From NCBI RefSeq assembly GCF_009720625.1, contig NZ_CP046266.1:3481501-3545500 (forward strand): a stretch of DNA of 64,000 nt, written 5' to 3'. Below the pieces are notes generated by a model that saw only the letters and a program-made list of their open reading frames with translations, was not told the origin of the DNA and did not search any database. Origin of the DNA: Metabacillus sediminilitoris (GTDB taxonomy: Bacteria; Bacillota; Bacilli; Bacillales; Bacillaceae). Below, one piece after another: positions 26,210 to 37,790 of the stretch. A program made the translations under genes and the position numbers. Position 1 is the stretch's first letter, and every line of letters begins with the position of its first letter.

Positions 26210-28009
26210 TCATGCAGAATTTAACCTTATTCGTGGTAAAATGATGCTAAAAGTTGTCCCTTCTCCTAACTTGCTGTGAACTTGTATTTTACCTTTATGT
26301 GCTTCTATGATATTCTTTACAATCGCTAATCCAAGACCTGTACCAGCCCTGCCGCGAGTTCTAGCTTTATCAGCTTTATAGAAGCGTTCAAAAACGAATG
26401 GTAAATCGTCTTCAGGTATACCGCTTCCAGAATCCTGAACTAAAATTTTTAAGCCTGATTCATTGTCTTCCACAGAAATAGAGACAGCACCATGTTCAGA
26501 AGTATGGCGAATTGCATTATCTATTAAGTTCGTTAAAACTTGTTCAATACGATCTGGATCTACCACATAATGATTTTCTTCTAAATGAACATTTGCTTGG
26601 AGAGATATTTGTTTATCCTTAGCTAATCCTTGGAACTTACGATTAATTTTATCAATAAACTGTGGAACAGAAATCTCTTCAAAATTTAATGTAATGTGCC
26701 CCGCTTCCATTCTTGCGAGATCTAATAATTCATTAACCAAACGTCCCATACGGAGTGATTCATCATATATGACCTGCGCAATTTCTTTCTTTTCTTCATC
26801 AGTACTTGCAATATCATCAACGATCGCTTCACTATATCCTTGAAGCATTGAAATTGGTGTTCGTAATTCATGACTAACATTTGCAATAAAATCCTTGCGC
26901 AGCTTATCTAAACGCCGCTCCTCAGTCATGTCCCTTAACACAGCAACCGCACCGCGAACATATGATTGGTTATACAATGGACTCATTAGAATAACCCAAC
27001 TTCTACCTTGCAGAGTTATTTCATGTAGCTGTTCATTATTTGTATTTACAACATGCTGAAAGAGATCCATAACTTCTGGAGGAAGCTCTTCACCAGAATG
27101 TACATTCATTCCTTTGTCATAATACCAGGCCTGTAAAAACCGTTCTGCAGGAGGATTTGTAATTAAAATGATTCCATCATGATTTAAGGTAATGACTCCG
27201 TCTGCCATACTGCTCAATATATTTGTTAAATGTTCCTTTTCTTGACTTAATGCGTTTATATGGAATTTTAACTGCTTTCCCATTTGATTGAAAGCAATTC
27301 CAAGTTCACCTATTTCATCATTTGACATAATAGGTACTTGATCATCAAATTTTCCTTTTGCTAACTCTTGTGCTACCTCTTTCATTTTTCTCAAAGGATA
27401 CGTAATTCTCGTAGATAAAAAGAAAGCAAATATTGTTGTTAAGACAATGGCAATACCAGCTGCATAAATAATATATTTCGTCGTATGTTTTGTTGTTTCA
27501 TGAACTGCTGAAAGCGATTGTGAAATAAAAACGGCACCTTCAACATTTTCCGAAACTGAGTATGGAACACCAACTATTAATACTTCTTCTTCTGCATTTT
27601 CGACTTGATCATTCAGGTCATCTAAATTTGTACGTTTACTAATTTTACTCTCATTTGTAAATACACTTGTTAGATCAGGATCTTTTGCAATATCTTCAAA
27701 TTCAAGATGGGGGACATTTTCATATTCGATTGGTGAATTCCAAAAAGTATCATTGTCTTCAACAATAAGGATATGAGTTAATTCATCTGTTAATTCCCAT
27801 GTAATTGATCTGGCTAAAGATTGATCTTCATGACTTTCCAAAATAACGGAGACTTTATTCGCAAGTTGTGTTAGCTCTTTCTCAGCTTCATCAACATGAT
27901 AATTTTCAATGAATTCCAACATAAAAATGGTTAAAACAAATAAGACAAAGATTACGAGCAAAATAATCGTTCCCCAAACTTTACCAACTACACTTCGCCA
28001 AAGCCTCAT
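26210..28009 (-). CDS. resE: Sensor histidine kinase ResE
   Basis: The 599-residue membrane kinase has TM1 (about 10-32), an extracytoplasmic loop, TM2 (about 178-199), HAMP (about 200-250), a PAS domain (about 260-365) and the kinase core. The phospho-acceptor His is about 380 in [13 protein letters not shown]; the N box ([13 protein letters not shown]), G1 ([10 protein letters not shown]) and G2 ([10 protein letters not shown]) are intact. With ResD it senses oxygen limitation and nitric oxide and activates anaerobic respiration genes. It overlaps resD by 4 bases. Confidence 0.94.
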   Translation of the reverse strand: MRLWRSVVGKVWGTIILLVIFVLFVLTIFMLEFIENYHVDEAEKELTQLANKVSVILESHEDQSLARSITWELTDELTHILIVEDNDTFWNSPIEYENVPHLEFEDIAKDPDLTSVFTNESKISKRTNLDDLNDQVENAEEEVLIVGVPYSVSENVEGAVFISQSLSAVHETTKHTTKYIIYAAGIAIVLTTIFAFFLSTRITYPLRKMKEVAQELAKGKFDDQVPIMSNDEIGELGIAFNQMGKQLKFHINALSQEKEHLTNILSSMADGVITLNHDGIILITNPPAERFLQAWYYDKGMNVHSGEELPPEVMDLFQHVVNTNNEQLHEITLQGRSWVILMSPLYNQSYVRGAVAVLRDMTEERRLDKLRKDFIANVSHELRTPISMLQGYSEAIVDDIASTDEEKKEIAQVIYDESLRMGRLVNELLDLARMEAGHITLNFEEISVPQFIDKINRKFQGLAKDKQISLQANVHLEENHYVVDPDRIEQVLTNLIDNAIRHTSEHGAVSISVEDNESGLKILVQDSGSGIPEDDLPFVFERFYKADKARTRGRAGTGLGLAIVKNIIEAHKGKIQVHSKLGEGTTFSIILPRIRLNSA

Positions 28010-28728
28010 GCATTATTAACCTCAAATTTATAGCCTACTCCCCATACTGTAACAATCATTTTTGCTGCTTCAGGGGATACTTTACTTAATTTTTCACGAA
28101 GACGTTTTACGTGTGTATCAACCGTACGCAGATCTCCAAAAAATTCATATTGCCACACTTCTTTTAACAACTTCTCACGATCATAAACCTTATCAGGTGT
28201 TTTTGCTAAAAAGTAGAGCAGTTCGTATTCTTTAGGAGTTAAACTAACTTCTAAACCATCTGCTGTTACACGATGTGCATCATGATCAATTGAAAGATGC
28301 GGAAAAACGATGACATTTTTCGCTTTCGTATCCGTTTTTAAATAGGAAGTTTGTGAGGATCTTCTTAATAAAGCCTTAACTCTTAATACAACTTCTCTTG
28401 GACTAAAAGGTTTTACAATATAATCATCAGTACCTACTTCAAATCCTTGTACACGATTTGCTTCTTCACCTTTAGCGGTTAACATAATGATTGGAGTTGC
28501 TTTTTTCTCACGAAGTTGTTTACACACTTCAATACCATCGATACCTGGCATCATAATATCAAGTAAAATAAGGTCATAATCGTTGTTTAAGCCAAGCTCT
28601 AATGCCTCATGGCCATTTTCCGCTTCTTCGATTTCATATTTTTCTCTTTCTAAATACATACGTAAAAGTCGTCTGATTCGATCTTCATCATCTACCACTA
28701 AAATTTTTGCAAATTGATTCTCTTCCAT
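28006..28728 (-). CDS. resD: Response regulator ResD
   Basis: The 240-residue OmpR-family regulator has a receiver domain (about 8-122) with DDE near residue 14, the phosphorylation Asp in [15 protein letters not shown] and the Lys in [10 protein letters not shown]. The winged-helix DNA-binding domain contains [17 protein letters not shown] and [15 protein letters not shown]. It is the partner of ResE. AGGAGGAATCGTA precedes the ATG. A 294-base gap holding a terminator separates it from resC, so resDE probably has its own promoter, as in B. subtilis. Confidence 0.95.
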   Translation of the reverse strand: MEENQFAKILVVDDEDRIRRLLRMYLEREKYEIEEAENGHEALELGLNNDYDLILLDIMMPGIDGIEVCKQLREKKATPIIMLTAKGEEANRVQGFEVGTDDYIVKPFSPREVVLRVKALLRRSSQTSYLKTDTKAKNVIVFPHLSIDHDAHRVTADGLEVSLTPKEYELLYFLAKTPDKVYDREKLLKEVWQYEFFGDLRTVDTHVKRLREKLSKVSPEAAKMIVTVWGVGYKFEVNNA

Positions 28729-28949
28729 TACGATTCCTCCTAGTGTGAAATGCTCTAATGTTTGGCATGTGATTCGTGAACTGCTCCTATTTACAAGAAG
28801 GTTTAATCCTTTCTTTAGGAGTCAACTTATGTAATGATATACCCGCGCAGGAGCTAGACACGGATTCTTGAGTTTAATTCCTATTCACTATTATCATTAG
28901 CTAAAAGCTCTAACGCTAATATAAGCCATTATTTCCATGATTAAAAAGA

Positions 28950-28981
28950 AAAGCCTGTCACCGCAAAAGAGTGAAGGCTTT
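28950..28981 (-). terminator. Intrinsic terminator after resC
   Basis: AAAGCCTGTCAC (28950-28961) pairs with GTGAAGGCTTT (28971-28981) with one bulged base; the minus strand continues CTTTTTAAT. Confidence 0.78.
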
Positions 28982-29022
28982 GATAGCAGTGTGTTTTACT
29001 ATCCTACTAAAACGCTAATTTT

Positions 29023-30198
29023 CTATGCATATGAATGCAATCCAGCAATGACTAAGTTTACAAAAATCAAGTTAAACATAATGATCGCAAAACCAATCAC
29101 GGCAAGCCATGCTGATTTTTCACCATGCCATCCCTTTGAGAGACGAAGGTGTAAGTATGCAGCATAAAACAAAAATGTAATAAGTGCCCAAACTTCTTTC
29201 GGATCCCAGCCCCAAAATCGAGTCCAGGCGATTTGCGCCCATATCATTGCAAAAATTAAGGCCCCAAGTGTAAATACCGGAAAACCGATTGCAACCGACC
29301 GATAACCGATTTCATCGACTAAATCCAGGTTTACATTTTTCGTAAATGGTTGAATAGATGCTGAGATTCGTTTTCGGAATACCAATCTTAATATTCCATA
29401 AAGAAGTGATCCGACAACAACTGACCAAATAACCGTATTCAGCTTTCTTGCTGAAATGATTGCGGGAAGTTCTACTAACGGTTCAAATTTCCCTTCTGTT
29501 ACTAATTCTCCTTCATGTGGACCAACTAATGCAGGTAAAGTAAATGTCATTACTGCTTCCTGCTCATTTTTATCTATCCAATTAAAATCTGCTTGATAAT
29601 CCATCGCCTTAAATGTGCTAGTAATTATAATAAACCCTAATGCAACAACTAGTATATACATGACACATTCTAACCAAAATGTTTTTTTTGTAGATTTCGT
29701 TTGATCAACTACCTTTACAAGATGTATAATTCCGGCAATCGCACTTATTGATAAGATTGCTTGTCCTAAAGCAGCAGTTGTTACATGTATGTATAGCCAG
29801 TGAGTCTGCAATGATGGAATAAGCGGACTAATTTCTGATGGAAACATACTCGCATATGCAATGATAAGGATAACAATAGGTAAAGTAAATAAACCTAAAA
29901 TAGCTACCTTGTAAATGAAAAATAAAATAATGAACGCAAGCACCATCATCATGCCAAATGCAGTTGCAAATTCATATAAATTACTTACCGGAGCATGCCC
30001 TGAAGCAATCCATCTCGTAATAAAGTACCCAAGCTGTGTAGCAAAACCGGCAATTGTTGTCACCACTGCAAGTATTGTCCACTTACTCATTTTATCTGAT
30101 TTTGACCGTTTGTCACGGATGGAACCGCCAAATAAGAAAATGGCAAACAAGTATAGTATAAAAGCAATCTCTAATAAAGTACTACTAAGTTCCGCCAC
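29023..30198 (-). CDS. resC: Cytochrome c biogenesis protein ResC (CcsA family)
   Basis: The 391-residue membrane protein has about nine helices and the family's tryptophan-rich haem-handling motif [19 protein letters not shown] near residue 325, plus conserved histidines such as those in [24 protein letters not shown] and YAAYLHLRL. With ResB it forms the system II haem export and cytochrome c synthetase. The start is GTG ([13 protein letters not shown]) with GGGAGGGG eight bases upstream; a longer reading covers that ribosome site. Confidence 0.93.
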   Translation of the reverse strand: MAELSSTLLEIAFILYLFAIFLFGGSIRDKRSKSDKMSKWTILAVVTTIAGFATQLGYFITRWIASGHAPVSNLYEFATAFGMMMVLAFIILFFIYKVAILGLFTLPIVILIIAYASMFPSEISPLIPSLQTHWLYIHVTTAALGQAILSISAIAGIIHLVKVVDQTKSTKKTFWLECVMYILVVALGFIIITSTFKAMDYQADFNWIDKNEQEAVMTFTLPALVGPHEGELVTEGKFEPLVELPAIISARKLNTVIWSVVVGSLLYGILRLVFRKRISASIQPFTKNVNLDLVDEIGYRSVAIGFPVFTLGALIFAMIWAQIAWTRFWGWDPKEVWALITFLFYAAYLHLRLSKGWHGEKSAWLAVIGFAIIMFNLIFVNLVIAGLHSYA

Positions 30199-30270
30199 AA
30201 TTTCCCCTCCCTCTTGCAATCTTATTTATCAGTTCTGTCTTTGAAAATGGGCGTAATGTACACAGTCACT

Positions 30271-31893
30271 TTATTCCTTTTCCTTCTGATCAATAGGTAA
30301 TGTTAACGATGTACCTTCTAATATCTTTTTCAATTCCTTTGCTAAGGCAAAATAATTTTTATTTGTATGTCCAGCTATCAATACTTCGGATTCATTGCGT
30401 TTGATCCAGATTCTCCGGTGATTCCAATAACTTCCCTGGAGAACACCAATCATAAAGATTGCACCGCCAAGCCCAAGTACCCATAGTGTTAAGTCTTTTC
30501 TAACAGTTAGTGCAGTAAGATTTTTTGTTTCAACACCTTCAAATTTCATCTTATACTGATTTTCTCCTGAAGCCTCTATTGTTTGTTGTATGGCAACAAA
30601 ACTTGTCTCACCTTCAGGTTTTTCAGGACTTATCATTTTAAAGACAAATGCAGGATTGTTTGGAACATTTGTCTTAGTGGAAGGAGTCCCATCATCCTTA
30701 AAGAAAAAATCTGGTAGGTATGTAGCAAGTTCAACTTTATAACCATTTCCTAAATCATAGGTTGATTGAGGATTTAGAAGATCAACCGTCACTTGTCCAA
30801 AAGCTTTTTCTGTTTCTTTATCTATTAAACTAAATGTCATTTTATTTAATTCATTTAATTTATAATCAACTTGATAGAGAGAAAAACGATCGAATTTAAG
30901 TGGTTCATTTACTTGAATTTCTGCCTGCTTTATTTTTTCAAGGTTAGGTTCTTCACCATGGATAAACTCGCCTTTTCTTTCGTATAGAACAACATCAGAC
31001 TGAAAATCTTTAACAATACTTCCATCTCCTACACGAGTAATGGCATCCGAAAAAACTTCATTTTCTTTGTCTTTTTCATATGTTTCCATAGTGAATTTTT
31101 TATTTTCTAAATAATACTGTCCATCGGTTCCAGGAATAACTTGTGTCTCACCTTCTCTTAACCAAAGGACTTCATCGACATACATGCCTGGAAAAAATCG
31201 CAGCATACCGCCGATTAAAAAGATAATTAATCCACAGTGATTAACATAAGGACCCCATCTAGAAAAGCGGCCTTTTTCAGCTAGTAAGTTTCCATTCTCT
31301 TCTTTTACCTTATAGCGGCTTGATTCTAACCTTTCTTTTATTAACTCTAGGTTCATTTCATTTGTTTTAGTAGAACTATATAATCTTTGTCGCTTCATAA
31401 ACGAATTGTGTCTAGAAACACCTTGCTTTTTCAATACTCGATATAATGGCACAAATCGATCTAAACTCGCAATTACAAGTGAGATACCTAATGAAGCTAC
31501 CAAAATCATGTACCACCAGGAACCATATAAATTATGAAAACCTAACTGATAATACAATTGCCCGAGAACTCCATATTCATCCTTGTAAAACTCACTTGGA
31601 GTTGCTGTCGGAGGAATATACATTTCCTGTGGAAAAACGGTTCCAAGAGCCGAGGCTATTAAAAGTAAGACAATGATCCATATCCCTACCTTAACCGATG
31701 AAAAGAAGTTCCATATTTTATCAACAATCGTTTTTTTATAAGTTTGAGACCGTCTTGCAGTTCCTTCATATTTCATATCCAATAGTTTTTGTTGGTCTTT
31801 TATCTCTTTTACTCCTATTGGATTACCACATGATTCACATAGATGTGTCCCCTCTGGATTTATGTGACCGCACTCACATTGTACCTTATTCAT
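30271..31893 (-). CDS. resB: Cytochrome c biogenesis protein ResB
   Basis: The 540-residue protein forms a complex with ResC. A short N-terminal zinc ribbon (CECGHINPEGTHLCESCG) precedes three or four membrane segments (about 70-90, 125-145, 210-230, and one near 470-495), with a large extracytoplasmic domain between the last two. Characteristic sequences are SSVKVGIWIIVLLLIASALG and GRFSRWGPYVNHCGLIIFL. It lies between resA and resC in the usual order. Confidence 0.93.
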   Translation of the reverse strand: MNKVQCECGHINPEGTHLCESCGNPIGVKEIKDQQKLLDMKYEGTARRSQTYKKTIVDKIWNFFSSVKVGIWIIVLLLIASALGTVFPQEMYIPPTATPSEFYKDEYGVLGQLYYQLGFHNLYGSWWYMILVASLGISLVIASLDRFVPLYRVLKKQGVSRHNSFMKRQRLYSSTKTNEMNLELIKERLESSRYKVKEENGNLLAEKGRFSRWGPYVNHCGLIIFLIGGMLRFFPGMYVDEVLWLREGETQVIPGTDGQYYLENKKFTMETYEKDKENEVFSDAITRVGDGSIVKDFQSDVVLYERKGEFIHGEEPNLEKIKQAEIQVNEPLKFDRFSLYQVDYKLNELNKMTFSLIDKETEKAFGQVTVDLLNPQSTYDLGNGYKVELATYLPDFFFKDDGTPSTKTNVPNNPAFVFKMISPEKPEGETSFVAIQQTIEASGENQYKMKFEGVETKNLTALTVRKDLTLWVLGLGGAIFMIGVLQGSYWNHRRIWIKRNESEVLIAGHTNKNYFALAKELKKILEGTSLTLPIDQKEKE

Positions 31894-31909
31894 CCTGAAA
31901 ACTCCCCAT

Positions 31910-32431
31910 TTAAGGTTTTATCTGCTCCATAAAATCTGCTACCATTCTTTCTGTTAATGATCCTGACGTAATATGTTCAACTTTACCTTCAGGGTTAATA
32001 AGGAAAGTAGTTGGAAGTGGTCCAACTCCGTAAGCATTTAAGACTTGTCGGTCTTTATCTAGGAGAATAGGGAATGTTAAATCATGTTTATCAACAAAAC
32101 TTTCAACAGCAATATTAGATTCAGCAATATTAACTGCTAACACTTCAACACCTTGTGACTTATAATAATCGTATTGATTCTCCATATATGGCATTTCACG
32201 TTCACAAGGCTCACACCATGTTCCCCAGAAATTTAAAAATACTCCCTTTCCTTTATAATCAGAAAGCTTGTGTTTGTTCCCCTCTAAATCTGTTAATAAA
32301 AAATCGGGTGCTACACTACCAACCTTTATTTTCTCATTACTAACAAAGAAATTAGAATATAATGTATAACCTATTGCACTAAGCAATAGAATTAAAATAA
32401 TAGAGCGCATGAGTAAACGCTTTTTCTTCAT
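31910..32431 (-). CDS. resA: Thiol-disulfide oxidoreductase ResA
   Basis: The 173-residue membrane-anchored thioredoxin-like protein has one N-terminal membrane segment (about 10-30), then a fold with the active site [11 protein letters not shown]. The CEPC pair keeps the haem-binding cysteines of apocytochrome c reduced outside the membrane. The ATG chosen is preceded by AGGGGAG; a TTG two codons upstream is less well placed. It is first in the resABC run, in front of resB by 16 bases. Confidence 0.94.
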   Translation of the reverse strand: MKKKRLLMRSIILILLLSAIGYTLYSNFFVSNEKIKVGSVAPDFLLTDLEGNKHKLSDYKGKGVFLNFWGTWCEPCEREMPYMENQYDYYKSQGVEVLAVNIAESNIAVESFVDKHDLTFPILLDKDRQVLNAYGVGPLPTTFLINPEGKVEHITSGSLTERMVADFMEQIKP

Positions 32432-32521
32432 TAACAAACTCCCCTAATCTTAAAACATTCACAGTCATTATAACATTATCTAAAAATATGAATGATACAT
32501 AATTTGAAGTTTATGTGAAAA

Positions 32522-33256
32522 TTACTGTGCTTGTTTCCCATGTTTAGCTAATGCCCTAAGCTGCTTCACTTCGTGTGGTGTTAATTCTCTTGAATCGCCA
32601 GTTGTAAGACCTCTTAAATCAAGAAATGCATATTGCTCTCTTTTTAGTTTTTGAACAGGATGACCAATTGCTTCCAGCATCCGTCTAACTTGTCGATTAC
32701 GACCTTCATGAATTTTCAACTCGATAATGGACGTCTGTTTTTTCTTATCAATGGATAACACTTTCACCTTAGCTGGTGCAGTTTTTCCATCTTCAAGATG
32801 TACACCTTTTTCAAGTTGTCTTATCTTCTCGCGTGGAGGAATACCTTTTACTTTTGCAACATATGTTTTTTCAACTTCATAGCGTGGATGCATTAAAGTA
32901 TTGGCAAACTCACCATCATTTGTAAGAAGTAAAATTCCTGTCGTATCATAATCAAGTCTTCCGATTGGATAAATCCGTTGTTTTATGTATGGGAAAAAGT
33001 CTGTTACAACCTTCCGACCTTTATCATCCTGTGCCGCTGAAATAACACCTGCAGGTTTATATAACAGTAAATATACTGGTTCCTCGCGTTCTAATGGTAT
33101 ACCTTCCACTTCAACGCGATCTTGTTCAGTGACCTTTGTTCCAAGTTCTTTTACTACTTTTCCATTTACCTTTACTTTACCTTCTAAAATCAACTGCTCA
33201 GCCTTTCGTCTAGATGCCACACCTGCATGAGCTATTACCTTCTGTAAGCGTTCCAT
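32522..33256 (-). CDS. rluB: 23S rRNA pseudouridine synthase RluB
   Basis: The 244-residue enzyme isomerises a uridine in helix 89 of 23S rRNA (by homology to RluB). An N-terminal S4 domain (ERLQKVIAHAGVASRRKAEQ) is followed by the RsuA-type catalytic domain with the active Asp in YPIGRLDYDTTGILLLTNDG, and EGRNRQVRRMLEAIGHPV near the C-terminus. It sits just upstream of the res genes, as in B. subtilis (ypuL). GAGGTG precedes the ATG. Confidence 0.93.
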   Translation of the reverse strand: MERLQKVIAHAGVASRRKAEQLILEGKVKVNGKVVKELGTKVTEQDRVEVEGIPLEREEPVYLLLYKPAGVISAAQDDKGRKVVTDFFPYIKQRIYPIGRLDYDTTGILLLTNDGEFANTLMHPRYEVEKTYVAKVKGIPPREKIRQLEKGVHLEDGKTAPAKVKVLSIDKKKQTSIIELKIHEGRNRQVRRMLEAIGHPVQKLKREQYAFLDLRGLTTGDSRELTPHEVKQLRALAKHGKQAQ

Positions 33257-33783
33257 TTTTTCACCTCATAAATCATATTACTTCTTTCGATTTCTTTAGA
33301 CAAGTCCAGATACTAAAATCGACTACTATATATAGCCAACTCTTGACAATAATCGTCATTTTCCGTTTATCATCATACCATAGTTTCTGTTCTCTGTAAT
33401 TCTTAAGTGTATTGGTAGAGTAATGAAGCCAGTTTTAATTCTATCTTTTGTTGCTTGAAACAAATTATTATCGAGTTTTTCGAGAAGATCTTACTAAATA
33501 ATTGTATATCATTATTTGTTTAATTTTACTTTGAAAAACTTTAATAGGACCGCTCTTTTAAGTGACATGTCCTTCACCTAAAAGAGGATCTTTTAGATCT
33601 TTCTAATATGGAATTTCGGCCATTTTCAGCTCAATAAAGCGATGATTTATGATGAGTCTTTTAAGTTAACAGTAGTATTTGAGAGTAAGAAAACGTTTAT
33701 TAAATAAAAAAAAAGACGTGTGCACATTCACAAGTCTTTTTTCATGCCAATTAGTAGAAAGCATCTCAAAACAACCCTTTTTA
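33257..33783. other. Gene-free stretch between rluB and spmB
   Basis: About 525 bases, AT-rich, without a convincing ORF. It holds an isolated hairpin at 33553-33586 (13-bp arms with one mismatch) and the spmB terminator at 33709-33742. The rluB promoter presumably lies near its left end but was not recognised. Confidence 0.6.
33709..33742 (-). terminator. Intrinsic terminator of dacB-spmA-spmB
   Basis: AAAAAAGACGTGTG (33709-33722) pairs with CACAAGTCTTTTTT (33729-33742) with one mismatch. Confidence 0.85.
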
Positions 33784-34314
33784 TTAACCAAACATCAAAG
33801 TAACAACAATTATTGATGCTATGATACCAACGAGATCCGCTAATAACCCTACCTTTAGCGCATCACCCATTTTCTTAATTCCAACTGCACCAAAGTAGAC
33901 AGTTAATATATATAACGTCGTATCAGTACTACCTTGCATAGTTGCTGCAAGCGTTGCAATAAAGGAATCAGGTCCATAAGTAGCAATGATGTCAGAAGTT
34001 ATTCCTAATGCTGCAGTTCCAGATATTGGCCTTATAAAGGCAAGTGGGACAATCTCTGCTGGTATATTTAATATGGTTAATGCTGGTTTCATTAAATTCA
34101 TTAGGAATTCTAGAGCCCCGGATGCACGAAAAATTGATATTGCCACAAGCATCCCTACTAAATATGGAATGATTGAAAAGGCAATCGTTATTCCTTCTTT
34201 TCCACCTTCTACAAATGTTTCATATGTCGGGATTTTCTTTAACGTTCCATAAATCAATATATATCCGATTAGAATTGGTATTAGCCATAATGATATTAAT
34301 CCAATGATCCCCAT
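33784..34314 (-). CDS. spmB: Spore maturation protein B
   Basis: The 176-residue membrane protein has a nucleoside-transporter-gate (Gate) type fold, with signatures VEGGKEGITIAFSIIPYLVGM and AFIRPISGTAALGITSDIIATYGPDS. With SpmA it is needed for full spore core dehydration and heat resistance in B. subtilis; the mechanism is unknown. It follows spmA by 6 bases and ends the dacB-spmA-spmB operon. Confidence 0.93.
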   Translation of the reverse strand: MGIIGLISLWLIPILIGYILIYGTLKKIPTYETFVEGGKEGITIAFSIIPYLVGMLVAISIFRASGALEFLMNLMKPALTILNIPAEIVPLAFIRPISGTAALGITSDIIATYGPDSFIATLAATMQGSTDTTLYILTVYFGAVGIKKMGDALKVGLLADLVGIIASIIVVTLMFG

Positions 34315-34320
34315 GTTTTC

Positions 34321-34908
34321 TCACCCTTTTCTCTTTCTCCGATAATAAAAGATGCGATCAATTAAGATTCCGCCTATTGCAGAAATAAATGTTACAAGTA
34401 TTGTAGGTCCAACAATACTTGTTGGCGAGGATGCACCATAGGTCATCATAATAGCAATAACTGTAGTTGGAATTAACGTGATACTAGAAGTATTTATGGC
34501 TAAAAAAGTAATCATTGACCGACTGGCTTTATCAGAATTACCATTGAGAGCTTTTAATTGTTCCATAGCTTTAATACCAAGAGGTGTTGCAGCATTTCCT
34601 AATCCGAACAGATTAGCCATCATATTTGAAAGCATATATCCCATTGCAGGGTGGTCTGGTGGTACTTCAGGAAAAAGTTTAGAAACAAAGGGCTTAAACA
34701 TATAACTTAGCTTTTCTAATAACCCTGCTTTTTCAGCAATTTTCATTAATCCAAGCCAAAATACCAACACACTTATTAATCCAAATGAAATGGTTATTGC
34801 TTCTTTACCACCCTTAAATACTGCTTCATTCACCTGCTCCATTGTTCCATTAAACATAGCAAAGACGATGCCGATAACCGTTAAGAGTACCCAAATTAAA
34901 TTAACCAT
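34321..34908 (-). CDS. spmA: Spore maturation protein A
   Basis: The 195-residue membrane protein is the partner of SpmB, with the related Gate-domain sequence [23 protein letters not shown] and [19 protein letters not shown]. The start taken is the ATG giving [13 protein letters not shown], as in B. subtilis; another ATG lies two codons upstream. It overlaps the end of dacB by 8 bases, so dacB, spmA and spmB are translated in a chain. Confidence 0.93.
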   Translation of the reverse strand: MVNLIWVLLTVIGIVFAMFNGTMEQVNEAVFKGGKEAITISFGLISVLVFWLGLMKIAEKAGLLEKLSYMFKPFVSKLFPEVPPDHPAMGYMLSNMMANLFGLGNAATPLGIKAMEQLKALNGNSDKASRSMITFLAINTSSITLIPTTVIAIMMTYGASSPTSIVGPTILVTFISAIGGILIDRIFYYRRKRKG

Positions 34909-36052
34909 GTTCATTTACCCCTGCCTGGGCAAAAAATAAACTTTTGAATAGCTCCCAAAATGAGCCTTTTGGTTTGACTGCTTTTCCATTTTCAAAATAG
35001 ATTGGTAGATTCGCAATTTCATTTCCTTCTAGTTTGACAGACATTTGTCCAACAACGTCAGGTACATCTTCAGGATCTTTCCATTTTTTATTTGGAGTTA
35101 ATAATGTGAGATGAATTTTCACATTGTTTTGTTCTTCCGCTGTTAATGGGTAGCGAAGATCTCGATCAATAAACACTTTATTTTCATAAAATTCATTTTT
35201 AACCTTTTCTAACTGACCTTGGTTCTTTATCTTTACTAAATCATAGTTATTGTAAGCATAATTGTGTAGATTGATATGATCCTTCCAATCATTAGGATCA
35301 TTTAAGGTAACAGCAATTGTATCAAAATCATCTTTCGAAGCTGTAGAAACTAATGTACGCTTTGCTCTAGTTGTAAAACCTGTTTTTCCACCAGTGCTGT
35401 ATTCATAGAGGCTTGTTAAGAGTTTATTTTTGTTATGCCATACTCTGTCCCATTTTTCATTAGGATTAGGTGCTCTATGCACTTCTGTTCCGGATATTTT
35501 TTGATATGTTTCATTTTTCATCGCATATTGCGTTAAGATTGCCATATCATATGCAGTTGAAAAATGATTTTCATGGTCATCAAGTCCATGAGGATTTGCA
35601 AATACAGTATTTGTCATACCGATCTCAGCTGCTTTTTGATTCATCATGACAACAAATCCTTCGAGACTCCCGCCTACGTGTTCTGCAATAGCTACAGCAG
35701 CATCATTTCCTGAACGTAGCATAAGGCCATATACTAAATCTTCCAATTTTATTTTTTCACCTTTTTGCAGATAAATAGCTGACCCTTCTGCTTTAAGAGC
35801 CCTATCACTTACTTTTACCATATCATCTAGTTTTCCTGATTCGATGGCTAGTATCGCGGTCATAATCTTGGTGATACTTGCAATTCTCATTTTTGTACGA
35901 GCATTTTTTTCATAAAGTATTCGTCCAGACTCTTGCTCTATTAATATCGCAGCTTTGGCACTTACACCAATTGCAGATGAGTGATGCGGAAAAATAGTAA
36001 AAAGCAAAAAAATGATGATAAATCCTGTTGCTACTTTCTTTATTTGCGACAT
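34901..36052 (-). CDS. dacB: Sporulation D-alanyl-D-alanine carboxypeptidase (PBP5*)
   Basis: The 383-residue S11 peptidase trims cortex peptidoglycan side chains during sporulation. A signal peptide (about 1-30) precedes the catalytic domain with SITK (near residue 59), SGN in [12 protein letters not shown] and KTG in [17 protein letters not shown]-terminal PBP5-like beta domain ends in a hydrophobic/amphipathic segment ([14 protein letters not shown]). The adjacent spmAB genes confirm dacB rather than dacA or dacF. An inverted ACTTGT/ACAAGT pair lies just before the ribosome site AAGGGGA. Confidence 0.93.
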   Translation of the reverse strand: MSQIKKVATGFIIIFLLFTIFPHHSSAIGVSAKAAILIEQESGRILYEKNARTKMRIASITKIMTAILAIESGKLDDMVKVSDRALKAEGSAIYLQKGEKIKLEDLVYGLMLRSGNDAAVAIAEHVGGSLEGFVVMMNQKAAEIGMTNTVFANPHGLDDHENHFSTAYDMAILTQYAMKNETYQKISGTEVHRAPNPNEKWDRVWHNKNKLLTSLYEYSTGGKTGFTTRAKRTLVSTASKDDFDTIAVTLNDPNDWKDHINLHNYAYNNYDLVKIKNQGQLEKVKNEFYENKVFIDRDLRYPLTAEEQNNVKIHLTLLTPNKKWKDPEDVPDVVGQMSVKLEGNEIANLPIYFENGKAVKPKGSFWELFKSLFFAQAGVNEHG

Positions 36053-36184
36053 ATAGCATCCACGTCCCCTTACTTGTTTTGTACAAGTTTATGCAAGTGG
36101 ACAAAGCTTATGAATGGTATTTTCAAAAAATACATGAAGTCTTTGATGATCATTCGATAAATCAGTAGGAATTAGTACGTAAAA

Positions 36185-36246
36185 AGGCTGATCCTTGGTC
36201 TTTTCACATCGCACAACATTCATGTGAAAAGTTCCATCGGGTCAGC
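36185..36246 (-). terminator. Two-tier stem-loop terminator after scpAB
   Basis: GGCTGA (36185-36190) pairs with TCAGCC (36241-36246), enclosing an inner 10-bp stem CTTTTCACAT/ATGTGAAAAG. The minus strand continues into TTTTTACG. It begins 16 bases past the scpB stop. Confidence 0.75.
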
Positions 36247-36261
36247 CGGGGATTGTTATCA

Positions 36262-36858
36262 TTACTCAATATTTTCTAACGTTTCATTAAATTTTTCAAA
36301 AAATAGATCTGCTTCTTCCTGCTCGTCCTCCTCTTTTGCCTTTTCTGGAAGAGGTGGAAGTTCATGAATGCTTTTCAGGCCAAAATATTCAAGAAACTCC
36401 TTCGTTGTTCCATAAAGAATGGCTCTTCCAGTACCTTCAGCTCTACCTACTTCTTTGATAAGGATTTTTGAAACAAGTGTGTGAATTGGCCTTTCTGTCT
36501 TCACTCCACGTATTTCTTCAATTTCTGCTCTTGTAATTGGTTGTCGATATGCAACAATGGCCAATGTTTCAAGTGCTGCTTGAGAAAGGGAAGTATTTCC
36601 TGGAACTTCGACAAGCTTCTTTAAATAAATAGCATGTTCTTTTTTCGTTGTAAGTTGATATTGTCCAGCAACCTCAACTAATTCAATACCACGGTCTTTT
36701 TCTTTGTAGTTTTGTGAAAGCTCTTCTATAATATCAATAACTTCTTGATTCTCTAGATCTAACACATTTGCAAGTTGATGTAAAGACAAGCCCTCATCAC
36801 CTGCAGCAAATAAAAGAGCTTCAACAATCGCCTTCCATTCAATGATGCCTAAGGACAT
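36262..36858 (-). CDS. scpB: Segregation and condensation protein B
   Basis: This 198-residue dimeric protein with two winged helices is a subunit of the SMC-ScpAB condensin. Recognised segments are [19 protein letters not shown] at the N-terminus, [29 protein letters not shown] and [18 protein letters not shown]. The ATG giving MSLGIIEW matches homologues; a longer frame into scpA is unsupported. It starts 5 bases after the scpA stop. A large terminator follows. Confidence 0.93.
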   Translation of the reverse strand: MSLGIIEWKAIVEALLFAAGDEGLSLHQLANVLDLENQEVIDIIEELSQNYKEKDRGIELVEVAGQYQLTTKKEHAIYLKKLVEVPGNTSLSQAALETLAIVAYRQPITRAEIEEIRGVKTERPIHTLVSKILIKEVGRAEGTGRAILYGTTKEFLEYFGLKSIHELPPLPEKAKEEDEQEEADLFFEKFNETLENIE

Positions 36859-36862
36859 GATG

Positions 36863-37606
36863 CTACTCACTCCCAATAATATAAATATCTGCAAAATTAT
36901 TTTCTTGTTCAATTAGAATCGAATGTGTTTTCATTAGCTCTAATATCGCTAAAAATGTTACGACTAAATGATTTTTACTGTTTGATGGAAATAAATCAAC
37001 AAACTTTCGTCTACCAGGATGCAGTCGTAAATCCTCTAAGATTTCATTCATTCTTTTTTTGATTGGTATTTCTTGACGAGCAATTTTTGTTTGTACAGGT
37101 TTCTGTATCTTTTTTCTTCGTAACATCTTTTGAAATGCCCCAAGCATGTCGTATAATGTGACGTTTAATGAATCGATTTGATTATCTGCCTGTAATGCAT
37201 ATTCACTTAAATCACTTGGTGCTTTTGTATAAACTTGTAATCGATCCTCTTCTAATACTCTTAAATCTTGTGCTGCTTCTTTATATCTTCTGTACTCAAT
37301 TAATCTACGCATTAATTCTTCCCGTGGATCTTCTTCTATCTCTTCACCAAAGGCATCTTCAATGAACTCCTCCTCTTGTTTTGGAAGAAGCATTCTGCTT
37401 TTAATTGAAAGTAATGTCGCAGCCATTACTAAATATTCAGACGCAATATCAAGCTGAAGTACTTTCATTGTGTGAATATAGAGCATGTATTGCTCTGTAA
37501 TTTCTGAAACAGGTATATCATATATATCGATCTCTAGGCGATTAATTAAATGAAGTAAGAGGTCTAATGGACCTTCAAAAACATCAATTTTTACATGATA
37601 TTGCAA
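36863..37606 (-). CDS. scpA: Segregation and condensation protein A
   Basis: The 247-residue kleisin subunit bridges the SMC heads. It has [20 protein letters not shown] and [17 protein letters not shown] at the N-terminus, [14 protein letters not shown], and the C-terminal winged helix ending in [16 protein letters not shown]. The start is taken as TTG (MQYHVKID), preceded by GGTGGG and matching other Bacillus ScpA; an ATG five codons upstream lacks a ribosome site. It is the first gene of the scpA-scpB pair. Confidence 0.92.
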   Translation of the reverse strand: MQYHVKIDVFEGPLDLLLHLINRLEIDIYDIPVSEITEQYMLYIHTMKVLQLDIASEYLVMAATLLSIKSRMLLPKQEEEFIEDAFGEEIEEDPREELMRRLIEYRRYKEAAQDLRVLEEDRLQVYTKAPSDLSEYALQADNQIDSLNVTLYDMLGAFQKMLRRKKIQKPVQTKIARQEIPIKKRMNEILEDLRLHPGRRKFVDLFPSNSKNHLVVTFLAILELMKTHSILIEQENNFADIYIIGSE

Positions 37607-37790
37607 ACTAAATCCCACCATTCTAACAACTAGCCAACATATAGTATAGATGAAATCTTTAGCTTATCCAAGATTATTTTTTGAAGCAGGTAAATTTAAA
37701 AATCCTCACAAATGGTTATTCGCCCATACATTTCAGCTATTTGCTCATATATTACAAATGTAACAGCTAAACATTAAGGAGGAATTAAAC

